Shown: piece by piece, positions 43,348-52,203 of the stretch | How the letters are laid out: each line of letters opens with the position of its first letter | Numbering within the stretch: position 1 is the first letter of the stretch | NCBI RefSeq assembly: GCF_008360935.1 | Contig: NZ_SRXO01000005.1 | Coordinates: 124,001 to 188,000, forward strand | Source: Siccirubricoccus phaeus | Lineage (GTDB): Bacteria > Pseudomonadota > Alphaproteobacteria > Acetobacterales > Acetobacteraceae | Length of the DNA: 64,000 nt | Reading direction: 5' to 3' | The notes under the pieces: model-generated | The model's database searches: none | What the model saw: only the letters and a program-made list of their open reading frames with translations | Told to the model about the DNA's origin: nothing | Position numbers and translations under genes: made by a program

Positions 43348-44430
43348 ATGAGCGCGGCCGGAGACGGGGAGGAGGCACCGCCGCCGCGCCCGCTGGTGGA
43401 GCGCGACGCAGCGCTCTGGGCCATCCGGTTCTTCATCGGCCGCGAGCCGACGGACGAGGCGGAGGTGCAATTCCACCGCGGCCACCCGAGCCTGGAATCC
43501 GTCCGCCGCGCCTTCTCCCTCACCGGGGAGTTCCAGGCCTATTACGAATCGCTGCAACCCGCCTCCGCCGCCTATGCCGCGCCGCTCTTCCTGCTGGAGC
43601 CGCCGCCGGCCGGCATTCCCGCCCGCTTCGCCCCGCCGAGCCTGAACTTCCCCGTCTCCCAGCTCTGCACCGCGGCGCAGCTGCGCGGCCCGGCCTTCGC
43701 AAGCTGGTGCGCCCGGCTGGGCCTGCCGCCGCAGGAGCACCGCAAGATCTGGGAATTCTGCTACGTCGCCGCGGTGGCGGATCTGCAGGGGATGCTGCAG
43801 CCGGGGGTGAAGGCCCTCGGCTTCGGGGTGGGGCAGGAGCCGCTGCCGGCCCTCTTTGCCCGCCACGGGCTACAGGTGCTGGCGACGGATGCGCCGGCGG
43901 AGCTGATCGCCGGCCAGGGCTGGGACAGCACCGGCCAGCACGCCCAGGGGCTGAGCGGGCTGGAACGGCCGGGCATCGTGGAGAATGCCGCCTTCCACCG
44001 GCAGGTGCGCTTCGCCCCGGTGGACATGAACGCCATCCCGGCCGGCCTCACCGGCTTCGATCTCTGCTGGTCCTCCTGCGCCTTCGAGCATCTCGGCTCG
44101 CTCGAGCACGGGCTGCGCTTCGTCGAGGCGAGCCTGGCCACGCTGCGGCCGGGCGGTCTCGCGATCCACACCACGGAGTTCAACCTCTCCTCCAATGAGG
44201 ACACTTTCGAGGCGGCGAATCTCTGCCTCTACCGCAAGCGGGACGTGGAGGCGCTGATGGCCCGGCTGGTGGCGGCGGGCCACGCGCCGCTGCCGCTGAA
44301 TTTCCACCCGGGGGCGGAGAAGCTGGACGAGCATGTGGACCTGCCGCCCTATGCCCTGCCGCATCTGAAGCTGAAGGTCGGGCGCTACGTGACGACCTCG
44401 ATCGGCCTCGCGATCCGAAAGGGGGGCTAG
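43348..44430 (+). CDS. SAM-dependent methyltransferase with N-terminal helical domain
   Basis: A 360-residue protein. Residues ~20-60 (LWAIRFFIGREPTDEAEVQFHRG, then LRRAFSLTGEFQAYY-like) resemble the small helical domain often preceding methyltransferases in glycan clusters. The later part is a class I methyltransferase: LGFGVGQEPLPALFARHG (motif I), LATDAPAEL, DLCWSSCAFEHLGSLEHGLRF and LRPGGLAIHTTEF. ATG 43348 follows GGGGAGG. The TAG stop is the first bases of a palindromic repeat. The substrate is unknown; polysaccharide or sugar-nucleotide modification is a guess. Confidence 0.75.
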   Translation: MSAAGDGEEAPPPRPLVERDAALWAIRFFIGREPTDEAEVQFHRGHPSLESVRRAFSLTGEFQAYYESLQPASAAYAAPLFLLEPPPAGIPARFAPPSLNFPVSQLCTAAQLRGPAFASWCARLGLPPQEHRKIWEFCYVAAVADLQGMLQPGVKALGFGVGQEPLPALFARHGLQVLATDAPAELIAGQGWDSTGQHAQGLSGLERPGIVENAAFHRQVRFAPVDMNAIPAGLTGFDLCWSSCAFEHLGSLEHGLRFVEASLATLRPGGLAIHTTEFNLSSNEDTFEAANLCLYRKRDVEALMARLVAAGHAPLPLNFHPGAEKLDEHVDLPPYALPHLKLKVGRYVTTSIGLAIRKGG

Positions 44431-44541
44431 TGTCCCGCTTCCGAAGTCCTGCGAGTTCGTTCTCGGGCCACTGGTTCCGGTCCGCGCCGTTTCGCCTGCC
44501 GGCCAACGGTGCGGGCAGGCCGGGCCGGTGCGGGCAAGGAA
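44428..44541 (+). repeat. Diverged palindromic repeat, family C copy 2
   Basis: Starts TAGTGTCCCGCTTCCG, keeps TTCGTTCTCGGGCCAC like the copy at 7428, and ends GCGGGCAAGGA. The middle is diverged. It provides the stop codon of the methyltransferase gene and lies in the 225-bp gap before the next gene. Confidence 0.55.
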
Positions 44542-44655
44542 TGGCGTGCGGCCGAGGCCGCCGGCAATGGGGGACACCGGGCGGCAAGGGCGGCGCCGCT
44601 TGCACCGCGCCGGCGCCGCAGCCCATGCTTCCCGCCGGACCGCAGGAGACCCGCC

Positions 44656-45363
44656 ATGGCGGCGCCCATCGATGTCTGGACCTGGCCGACCCCGAACGGC
44701 CACAAGGTGCACATCCTGCTGGAGGAGCTCGGCCTGCCCTGGCGGGTGGTGCCGGTGAACATCGGCGCCGGCGAGCAATTCCGCCCGGAATTTCTCGCCA
44801 TCACCCCGAACCACCGGATCCCGGCGATCGTCGATCCGGAGGGGCCGGCGGGCAAGCCCTTCGCCCTGTTCGAGAGCGGCGCCATCCTGCTCTACCTGGC
44901 GGAGAAGGCCGGCTCCGCCCTGCTGCCGCCGGCGCCCGAGGCGCGCTACCGCTGCCTGCAATGGCTGATGTTCCAGATGGGCGGCGTCGGGCCGATGTTC
45001 GGCCAGTACGGCCATTTCGCCAATTACGCGGCGGAGAAGCTGCCCTACGCCATCGAGCGCTACACCAGCGAGGTGGCGCGGCTGCACCGGGTGCTGGAGA
45101 AGCGGCTGGCGGAGAGCGCCTGGCTGGCCGGGCCTGACTACAGCCTGGCCGACATCGCCACCTTCCCCTGGATCCGCAATCCGGAACGGCGGGGAATTGA
45201 TCTGGCGCATTACCCTGCCCTGCAGCGCTGGCATGATGCCATCGCCGCGCGCCCGGCGGTGCAGCGCGGCGTCGCCGTGCTGGCGGAGCGCCAGCGCCGC
45301 GGCGCCATCACCGATGCCGAGCGCGAGGTGATGTTCGGCAGGACGCAATTCGCGGTGCGCTGA
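44656..45363 (+). CDS. Glutathione S-transferase, YfcG/Nu-class-like
   Basis: A 235-residue GST. The N-terminal domain has WTWPTPNGHKVHILLEELGLPW, the cis-Pro segment NHRIPAIVD and FESGAILLYLAEK; the C-terminal helices include LQWLMFQMGGVGPMFGQ and GPDYSLADIATFPW. The P-N-G-x-K start and the MGGVGPM motif match the YfcG/YghU group, which have disulfide reductase activity. AGGAGA precedes ATG 44656. A VOC-family gene follows 35 bases downstream, probably in one transcript. Confidence 0.9.
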   Translation: MAAPIDVWTWPTPNGHKVHILLEELGLPWRVVPVNIGAGEQFRPEFLAITPNHRIPAIVDPEGPAGKPFALFESGAILLYLAEKAGSALLPPAPEARYRCLQWLMFQMGGVGPMFGQYGHFANYAAEKLPYAIERYTSEVARLHRVLEKRLAESAWLAGPDYSLADIATFPWIRNPERRGIDLAHYPALQRWHDAIAARPAVQRGVAVLAERQRRGAITDAEREVMFGRTQFAVR

Positions 45364-45398
45364 GCGCGCCGCCAGGGAGAGGATCGGGGACCGGGACC

Positions 45399-46037
45399 AT
45401 GGCCGAGATCGACCACATCGTGCTGGGCGCGCGGACCCTGGAGGAAGGCGCCGCCTTCGTCGAGCAGCATCTCGGCGTGCGGCCCCGGCCGGGCGGCCAG
45501 CATCCCGGCTTCGGCACCCACAACATGCTACTCGGCCTCGGCAGCGGCGTGTACCTGGAGGTGATCGCGCCGGACCCGGCACAGCCTGAGCCGGCCCATG
45601 CCCGCCCCTTCGACCTGGACGACCCCAGCCTGCGCCTGGCGCTGGAAGCCGAGCCACGGCTCATCGCCTGGGTGGCCCGCACCCCGGTGCTGGATGCGGT
45701 GGTGGCCAGGCTCGGCCACCGGGGCGGGAAGGTGGTGGCGATGCGCCGCGGCGACCTCTCCTGGCGCATGGCCTTCCCGCCGCAGCGCCAGGACATGGAC
45801 AACCTCATCCCCGCCCTGATTCAGTGGCAGGGGGAGGGCGCCTCCGCCCGGCTGCCGGACAGCCATGTGCGGCTGGTGCAATTGGAGGCGGAGCATCCGG
45901 AGGTGGATGCGGTGAAGGCGGCGCTGGCCGAGCGTGGGCTGGAGGATGCCGTGAAGCTCCGCCCCGGCCCGCATGCCAGGCTGGTCGCGCGGCTGCGCCG
46001 GGCGGATGGCACGGAGGTCGCGCTCTCCTCGGGATGA
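45399..46037 (+). CDS. VOC/glyoxalase-like domain protein
   Basis: A 212-residue protein with the Glyoxalase_3-type pattern: IDHIVLGARTLEEGAAFVEQHLG at the start (His metal ligand), GFGTHNMLLGLGSGVYLEVIAP, and LIPALIQWQGEGASARLPDS later. The family has vicinal-oxygen-chelate folds with varied enzymatic roles. It follows the GST gene closely. Substrate unknown. Confidence 0.85.
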   Translation: MAEIDHIVLGARTLEEGAAFVEQHLGVRPRPGGQHPGFGTHNMLLGLGSGVYLEVIAPDPAQPEPAHARPFDLDDPSLRLALEAEPRLIAWVARTPVLDAVVARLGHRGGKVVAMRRGDLSWRMAFPPQRQDMDNLIPALIQWQGEGASARLPDSHVRLVQLEAEHPEVDAVKAALAERGLEDAVKLRPGPHARLVARLRRADGTEVALSSG

Positions 46038-46506
46038 GGACCGGTTCCGGAAAGCATCCCGCGATGGGCCGGCGAGGGCGTGACCAGGGCTGCGGCGCCG
46101 CCGCGGCGGGGCAGGCGGCAGCGGCGGGACCGCCGGCGCCATGCGGCGGGCCGGGCCCGGGCGGCGGGCGGGCGCCCCGGCCGGTCCGCGAGCCGCCCGC
46201 GCGCGCCGCAAGCCGGGGCGGAACGGTGCCGTCAGGTGCTGCGGGCCGCGCCGCGTCCCGCCCGCCCTCCCCCGGCGCCGCGTGGCTTCTTGCGCCCTGC
46301 GCCGGTCACTCCTATTTTTGTTGCGTGGCCGCCCCGATGCGCCCGCCGCCCTTCTACCGGGCTGGGAAACCATGGTATCCAGCCCGCCGACCGGCCGGTG
46401 GAATTGCCTCCTCCGTGCCCTGTCCTGAGGCGTGGTGATGCCGGGTTCCGAGGCGGAGGCGGAGGCTGCGGGCAAAACGCCGCTTGCCACGCGCCCGCTT
46501 CGCCGC
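46038..46506. other. 469-bp intergenic region between convergent genes
   Basis: No convincing gene on either strand. It contains an AT-rich TCCTATTTTTGTTGCG at about 46312 and an inverted repeat GGGCTGGGA...TATCCAGCCC at about 46360-46387, possibly a terminator. The rest is low-complexity GC-rich sequence. Confidence 0.5.
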
Positions 46507-47109
46507 TCATCTGGCTTCCGGCCTGTACCGCCAGACGCTCGCCGGGGGGAAGTTCAGCGGGGTCCAGGCTTCGCGCCGCGCCGTCAGCCCCAACGCGCGA
46601 TAGGGCAGGGGCGAGGTGACGCAGTAGGTGTAGAGGAGGAAGCCACGCCCCGGCGCCACGCTTTCCACGGCCGCGACGAAGCGCTTCTGCTGCTCCAGCG
46701 GCAGCAGCACCAGGGGGATGCCGCAGATCGCCGTGCCTATCTTGCCGTGCAGCCGTTCCGGCAGCGCCTCCGGCAGCGCGAAGGCGTCGCCGCAGACCAC
46801 TTGCACGCCGGGCAGGGAATCCCGCAGGTGCTCGGCCATTTCCGGCACGATCTCCACCACCACCAGCTTCTCGGCCGGCACGCCGGCTGTCAGCAGGGCG
46901 CGGGAGACGACGCCGGTGCCGGCGCCGAGCTCCACCACCACCTCGTCCGCCCGGCGCTCCACCAGCGCCGCGATGCGGCGGCAGAGGGCGGGGGAGGAAG
47001 GAATGACGGAGCCCATCTGCAGCGGGTTGGCCAGCCAGCGCCGGAAGAACAGCAGGGCATTGGACCCTCCCTCCGCCCGCTCCGACCGGCTTGCCGTCCA
47101 TCCCGACAT
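46507..47109 (-). CDS. Phospholipid N-methyltransferase (PmtA)-like protein
   Basis: A 200-residue class I methyltransferase. The N-terminal LFFRRWLANPLQMGSVIPSSPAL is typical of rhizobial-type PmtA enzymes, which methylate phosphatidylethanolamine towards phosphatidylcholine at the membrane. The SAM motif is VVELGAGTGVVSRALL, followed by VVEIVPEMAEHL, GDAFALPEAL and the CGIPLVLLPLEQQK segment. It is divergent from the diguanylate cyclase gene, 131 bases between starts. Related ribosomal RNA methyltransferases are a less likely alternative. Confidence 0.82.
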   Translation of the reverse strand: MSGWTASRSERAEGGSNALLFFRRWLANPLQMGSVIPSSPALCRRIAALVERRADEVVVELGAGTGVVSRALLTAGVPAEKLVVVEIVPEMAEHLRDSLPGVQVVCGDAFALPEALPERLHGKIGTAICGIPLVLLPLEQQKRFVAAVESVAPGRGFLLYTYCVTSPLPYRALGLTARREAWTPLNFPPASVWRYRPEAR

Positions 47110-47240
47110 GGTGCTCTCCGTTGCTGTTCATCCGGCCCGCTCGCCGGCCGCCCCGCACCACTAGGGTCAGGGATGCGGGTGGGGGAGGGGGCGTCGGCCA
47201 GTGTAGCAGCCCCTGCACACAGATTTCACGGACCGGTCAC

Positions 47241-48635
47241 ATGACCGCCCGGATCCTCGTTGTCGACGACATCACCGCCAATCTGCGGCTGCTGGAAGCC
47301 AAGCTGCTGAACGAATATTACGACGTCGCGCTGGCGGCATCGGGGCGGGAAGCGCTGGCCGCCGTCGCCCGTTCCGCGCCGGATGTCATTCTGCTGGACG
47401 TCATGATGCCGGAGATGGACGGCTACGAGGTCTGCCGCAGGCTGAAGGCCGACCCTGCCACCGCCCATATCCCCGTCGTCATGGTCACCGCCCTGGTGGA
47501 CCAGGCGGAGCGGGTGCGGGGGTTGGAAGCGGGGGCGGATGATTTCCTCTCCAAGCCGGTGGACGATGCAACGCTGTTCGGCCGGCTGCGTGCCCTGCTG
47601 CGGGTGAAACAGGTGCAGGATGCCTGGCGGCTGCGCTCCGAGACGGCGCGGGACCTGGGCTTCGACCCGCCGGCGGATCCGGAGGCCGGGGTGGCCGGGG
47701 CGCGGGTGCTGGTGGTTTCGGAGAATGCCGAGGAAGCGGCGGCGATCGGCGCCACCCTGGCGGCGGACGGCATCCAGGCGCGCAGCGCGGCCGGGGCGGC
47801 GGCGCTGGAGGCGCTGGCGATGGCGCGGTTCGACCTGGCGGTGATCTGCCTGGCCGGGCCGGGGGCGCAGGAGCTGCGCCTCGCCTCCCGCCTGCGCGCC
47901 CAGGGGGCGACGCGCGACCTGCCGGTGCTGCTGGTGGCGGACCGGGCGCAGCGGGACGTGGTGCTGCGCGGCTTCGAGCTGGGCGCCAACGACCATGTGC
48001 TGCGCCCGGTGGACGCCAATGAGCTGCGCGCCCGCAGCCGCAACCAGATCCGCCGCAAGCGCTACCAGGAAATGCTGCGGGAGGAGCTGGACCGCTCCCT
48101 GCAGCTTGCGGTGACGGATACGCTGACCGGGCTGCGCAATCGCCGCTACGTGCTGCGCCACCTGGAAGGGGTGCTGCGCGCCGGCGACGCCGCGGTGCTG
48201 CTGCTGGATGTGGACCGCTTCAAGCCGATCAATGACCGCCATGGCCATGCTGCCGGCGATGCCGCGCTGCATGAGGTGGCGCAGCGGCTGAAGGCGCATC
48301 TGCGCGCCGCCGACGTGGTGGCGCGCTATGGCGGCGAGGAATTCCTCGCGGTGCTGGCCGGGGCGCCGCAGGAATACGCGCTGAACGTGGCGGAGCGGCT
48401 GCGCCTGGCGCTCTCCAGCACCGCCATCCCGGCCTGCGGGCTGGAGCTGCGGGTGACGGCCAGCATCGGCCTGGCCATGGCACCGGCCGGCAGCACGGTG
48501 GCGACGGCGATCAACGCCGCGGATGCCGCGCTGTACCGGGCCAAGGCCCGGGGGCGGGACCGGGTGGAGCTGGCGCAGCCGGAGGATTACGTCCTGGGCG
48601 CCGCGGCCGGGCAGGGGCCGCCGCGGCGGCTTTGA
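47241..48635 (+). CDS. pleD: PleD-like response regulator diguanylate cyclase
   Basis: A 464-residue protein with REC-REC-GGDEF order. REC1 has the acidic pair DD, phospho-acceptor Asp 53 in DVILLDVMMPEMDG and the Lys in LSKPVDD. REC2 (residues ~155-290) reads FDLAVICLAGPG where the acceptor Asp should be, so it is probably a dimerisation adaptor as in PleD. The cyclase domain has DTLTGLRNRRY, GGEEF at 364-368 and the inhibitory RxxD site at 355-358. It synthesises cyclic di-GMP under phosphorylation control. Usually pleD pairs with divK; that gene is not adjacent here. Confidence 0.92.
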   Translation: MTARILVVDDITANLRLLEAKLLNEYYDVALAASGREALAAVARSAPDVILLDVMMPEMDGYEVCRRLKADPATAHIPVVMVTALVDQAERVRGLEAGADDFLSKPVDDATLFGRLRALLRVKQVQDAWRLRSETARDLGFDPPADPEAGVAGARVLVVSENAEEAAAIGATLAADGIQARSAAGAAALEALAMARFDLAVICLAGPGAQELRLASRLRAQGATRDLPVLLVADRAQRDVVLRGFELGANDHVLRPVDANELRARSRNQIRRKRYQEMLREELDRSLQLAVTDTLTGLRNRRYVLRHLEGVLRAGDAAVLLLDVDRFKPINDRHGHAAGDAALHEVAQRLKAHLRAADVVARYGGEEFLAVLAGAPQEYALNVAERLRLALSSTAIPACGLELRVTASIGLAMAPAGSTVATAINAADAALYRAKARGRDRVELAQPEDYVLGAAAGQGPPRRL

Positions 48636-48884
48636 GGCGCGGGAGGAGGTTGGAGACGTCGCCCCCCGGACCTCCGGCAGGGGCGCTGCCTCCATTGGCA
48701 GCAGCGCCGCCGATCGGCCGCCGGGGGTCGGACCGCTCCCCGGACCCCGGTTGCGATACCAGCGGGGCCGATCGGCGACCCGTGCAAGGCGCCGGCCGGC
48801 GCTGCCTGCGCGGGCTCGGGCCGGTCAGCGCGCCCACCCGCGGGCGCCGGGCCGTGCCGCCGGGCAATGCCGGCCCCCGGGGGC

Positions 48885-49883
48885 TCAGGCGAAGATCTCG
48901 CCCAGGCGGCGGATGCTGCCGAGGGTCTTCTCCTGCGAGAGGCCCGGCCATTGCACGCGCATGATGAAGTGGTCCACGCCCAGCGTCTCCCGGTAGCGCG
49001 CCACCTCCTCCTTCACCGAGACCTTGTCGCCGATGATGAAGCGGTTCTTCACGAATTGCGCGAAAGGCATGCCGAACATCGCCTCATCGGTCGGCGCCGC
49101 CTGGCCGCCGCCGAGGCCCCAGGCGGCATAGGCGGCGTATTTGTAGCGCAGCGCCTCGCGGCATTCCTCGAAGGCCGTGGCATGGCTCTCGCCGACATAG
49201 CATTCGCGGGCGATGGGGTATTCCAGCGGGGTGCGGCCGGTCTCCGCCAGGGCGGCGCGATAGACGGCCATCTGCGCCGAGACGCTCTCGATGGTCGCGG
49301 CGTTCACGATCAGCCATGCATCGCCGATGCGCGCCGCCCGCTTCACCGCTGCCTCGACGGTTGCCGCCACGTAGATGGGCGGGCCGCCGGGGCGCACCGG
49401 CGGGCAGCTCAGCGCGGCGTCGCGGACGGTGTAGAATTTCCCCGCATGCGTCACAGGCTGGCCGGTGAAGAGCTTGCGCATCAGGCCGATGCTCTCGCCG
49501 AAGCGGGCGGCGCGCTCGCTGAGCGGGATGTCGAAGGCGGTGAACTCCGCCTCCCGGTAGCCGAGGCCGACGCCGAGGACGTAGCGGCCGCCGGAGAGCA
49601 GATCGAGCGTCGCCGCCTCCTCCGCCACCATCACCGGGTTCAGCAGGGGCAGGATGCGGATGTTGGGGCCGACCACCATCCCCTCCGCCTCCCGCAGCAG
49701 CCAGGCGAGGAGGGGCATGGGCTGGGGCATCTGCACCGGGCCGATGATGTAGTGGTCCGGGAACCAGAGCGAGGCGAAGCCGGATTGGCGCGCCAGCCGC
49801 ACCTGCGCGACCAGCTCCGGCAGCCGCGCCGGCAGGCTGTCGCCTTCGGGGAATTGGGTGTTCAGGAACAGCCCGACCTTCAT
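48885..49883 (-). CDS. LLM-class flavin-dependent oxidoreductase (luciferase-like)
   Basis: A 332-residue luciferase-like monooxygenase. It opens MKVGLFLNTQFPEGDSL, with GFASLWFPDHYI, PNIRILPLLNPVMVAEEAATLDLLSGGR and VGLGYREAEFTAFD, typical of the F420/FMN-dependent TIM-barrel family. GGGAGGA precedes ATG 49883. The 249-bp gap before it on the window (48636-48884) is GC-rich with loosely palindromic stretches and no gene. Substrate unknown; solitary gene divergent from a ThDP enzyme. Confidence 0.88.
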   Translation of the reverse strand: MKVGLFLNTQFPEGDSLPARLPELVAQVRLARQSGFASLWFPDHYIIGPVQMPQPMPLLAWLLREAEGMVVGPNIRILPLLNPVMVAEEAATLDLLSGGRYVLGVGLGYREAEFTAFDIPLSERAARFGESIGLMRKLFTGQPVTHAGKFYTVRDAALSCPPVRPGGPPIYVAATVEAAVKRAARIGDAWLIVNAATIESVSAQMAVYRAALAETGRTPLEYPIARECYVGESHATAFEECREALRYKYAAYAAWGLGGGQAAPTDEAMFGMPFAQFVKNRFIIGDKVSVKEEVARYRETLGVDHFIMRVQWPGLSQEKTLGSIRRLGEIFA

Positions 49884-50396
49884 GGATTCATCCTCCCGTG
49901 CTGGCCCCAGCATGGCGCAATTCCGGCCGGTAGGGCAGCCGGGTCCGGGCTGATGATTGCCAGGGGCCTTTCGGCCGGCGCGCCTCCCGACGTTGGCGCA
50001 GCGGGCGCCGGCGATGTTCCGCGCCTTCGCGGCCGGAAGGCAGCGGGGCCGGGTAGGCTGACGCCGGCGGATGCCATCGCGATTTGCGGCGCATGGAGGG
50101 ATGACGAGGCGAGCGGCGGGCTCCGCCCCCAACCTTTGCCAGGCAGCACTGCCCGTCGGCGGCAGCGCCGCCAGCTCCCACCGAGGACTGGACCACCTCC
50201 CGGATCCCGGTCTGAGTTCCGACACGATGGTTGAACCTGCCGACTCACACCGGGGTCCGGGGGGTGGTCCACCCCCCGGCGGGGGTGCAGGGGGCAGCGC
50301 CCCCTGCGGCGTCCGGGGGCAGCGCTCACGGGTGACGCCCCGCCCGCGCCGCGCTAGACCAGCCCGGACGGATCGTAAGGACCGGGGGAGCGACAG
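49884..50396. other. 513-bp divergent intergenic region with GC-rich palindromes
   Basis: No gene is supported. A nested palindromic block at ~50263-50325 reads GGGGTCCGGGGGGTGG, CCACCCCCCGGC and GGGGGCAGCGCCCCC. It lies upstream of the ThDP gene, so these hairpins would be in its leader or just behind its promoter. Similar loosely matching blocks occur at 48640-48790. Confidence 0.5.
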
Positions 50397-52064
50397 ATGG
50401 CGGAAGCGAGGCTCGGCGGGCATATCCTGGCGGATGCGCTGGTGGCCCAGGGGGTGGAGCATGTGTTCTGCGTCCCCGGGGAGAGCTATCTGGACCTGCT
50501 GGACGGGCTCTATGCCCAGCGCAACCGCATCGCCACCACCACCTGCCGGTTCGAGGCGGGCGCGGTCCACATGGCCGAGGCCTATGGCAAGCTGACCGGC
50601 AAGCCCGGCGTCGCGGTGGTGACGCGCGGCCCCGGCGCCTGCCATGCGGCGATCGGCGTGCATGTCGCCTTCCAGGACAGCACGCCGCTGGTGCTGCTGG
50701 TCGGCCAGATCCCCTTCGAGGAGACGGATCGCGAATCCTTCCAGGAGGTGGACTACCGCAAGATGTTCGCCCCGCTGGCGAAGTGGGTGACGCAGATCGA
50801 CGACGCGGCGCGCATCCCGGAGCTGATGGCGCATGCCTTCGACGTCGCCACCTCCGGCCGCCCCGGCCCGGTGGTGGTGGCGATCTCCGAGGAGATGCAG
50901 CGGGAGATGGCGGTGGTGCAGGACCTCGCCCCCGCCCCTGTGCTGCCGCCGCACCCGGCGCCGGAGGCGATCCCCCGCCTGATGGAGCTGCTGGGGAAGG
51001 CGCAGAAGCCGCTCGCGGTGCTGGGCGGCAGCCGCTGGACGCCGGAAGGCCGCGCCGCGATCCGCGACTTCCTGGTGGCCAACGACATCCCGGTGGCCGT
51101 CAGCTTCCGCCGCCAGGGGCTGTTCGACGGCACCCATCCGAATTTCGTCGGCGATCTCGGCGTCGGCGCGGATGCCGGGCTGGTGAAGGCGGCGAAGGGC
51201 TGCGACCTGTTCCTCGCCATCGGCACCCGCATCGGGGAGCCGGTGAGCCAGGGCTACACGCTGTTCGACATGGCCGGTGCGACGCCCATCGTGCATGTGT
51301 ATCCGGAGCAGGCGGAGATCGGCCGGGTCTATCGTCCGGCGCTCGGCATCACCGCGGACCTCAACGCCTTCGCGCTCGCGGCCAAGGCGGCCAAGCCGGT
51401 GGCGAAGCCGGCCTGGAGCGGCTGGCGGGCCGAGCTGCGCGCGGCGCGCGAGGCCCAGGCCAAGGCGCCGGAGTATGAGGGGCCGCTGAACCTGGCCGTC
51501 GCGCTGCAGGCGCTGGAGAAGGCGCTGCCGAAGGACACCATCTTCACCACCGATGCCGGCAATTTCGCCACCTGGCCGACGCGCTTCATGCATGTGAGCG
51601 AGGGCCAGGATTTCCTGGGGCCCACCAACGGCGCCATGGGCTATGCCGTGCCGGCGGCGATCGGCGCCAAGATCACCCATCCGGACCGCACCGTCATCGG
51701 CTTCGTCGGCGATGGCGGCTTCCTGATGACCGGGCAGGAGCTGGCGACGGCCTTCCACGCCAAGGCCGCGCCGGTGATCCTGGTCTTCAACAACGGCATG
51801 TACGGCACCATCCGCATGCATCAGGAGCGGCACTATCCGGGCCGCGTCTCCGCGACCATGCTGACCAACCCGGACTTTGCGAAGTTCATCGAAAGCTTCG
51901 GCGGCCATGGCGAGGTGGTGGAGGCGACGGACCAGCTCGTCCCCGCCGTGCAGCGCGCCATGGCCAGCGGCAAGCCCGCCGTGGTGGAGGTGCGCACCAA
52001 CCCCGAGCAGGTGACGAACCGCCAGACCATTGCACAAATGCGTGCGCAATCGGCCAAGGCCTGA
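50397..52064 (+). CDS. Thiamine-diphosphate enzyme, acetolactate synthase large-subunit-like
   Basis: A 555-residue ThDP enzyme. The PYR domain shows GVEHVFCVPGESYLDLLDGL and FEAGAVHMAEAYGKLTGKPG (catalytic Glu in CRFEAGAVHMAEAY). The central domain follows, and the PP domain carries GDGGFLMTGQELATAFHAKA with FNNGMYGTI. It is second in this window after the gene at 14207; the two are diverged paralogues. No small regulatory subunit is adjacent, so a catabolic 2-oxoacid carboligase or decarboxylase is as likely as acetolactate synthase. It has its own leader and stands alone. Confidence 0.87.
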   Translation: MAEARLGGHILADALVAQGVEHVFCVPGESYLDLLDGLYAQRNRIATTTCRFEAGAVHMAEAYGKLTGKPGVAVVTRGPGACHAAIGVHVAFQDSTPLVLLVGQIPFEETDRESFQEVDYRKMFAPLAKWVTQIDDAARIPELMAHAFDVATSGRPGPVVVAISEEMQREMAVVQDLAPAPVLPPHPAPEAIPRLMELLGKAQKPLAVLGGSRWTPEGRAAIRDFLVANDIPVAVSFRRQGLFDGTHPNFVGDLGVGADAGLVKAAKGCDLFLAIGTRIGEPVSQGYTLFDMAGATPIVHVYPEQAEIGRVYRPALGITADLNAFALAAKAAKPVAKPAWSGWRAELRAAREAQAKAPEYEGPLNLAVALQALEKALPKDTIFTTDAGNFATWPTRFMHVSEGQDFLGPTNGAMGYAVPAAIGAKITHPDRTVIGFVGDGGFLMTGQELATAFHAKAAPVILVFNNGMYGTIRMHQERHYPGRVSATMLTNPDFAKFIESFGGHGEVVEATDQLVPAVQRAMASGKPAVVEVRTNPEQVTNRQTIAQMRAQSAKA

Positions 52065-52077
52065 GTTACCCGCTAGG

Positions 52078-52148
52078 CCCAACTCAAGGTTTCCAAAGGC
52101 CTTTCGGCCTTTGGCGAGGGGAGTTTGAGGGGAGCAGAGCTCCCCTCA
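52078..52148. terminator. Inverted-repeat terminator region (family E copy 3)
   Basis: Right half of the family E element: CCAAAGGCCTTTCGGCCTTTGG followed by GAGGGGAGCAGAGCTCCCCTC. It begins 14 bases after the ThDP gene stop and lies ahead of the next plus-strand gene, so it should end the ThDP transcript. Confidence 0.6.
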
Positions 52149-52203
52149 ATGCCCGGTGGTTCCGTTCCGGGTACGAGGATATCTTCTCCGCCGGGAGGGT
52201 CCC

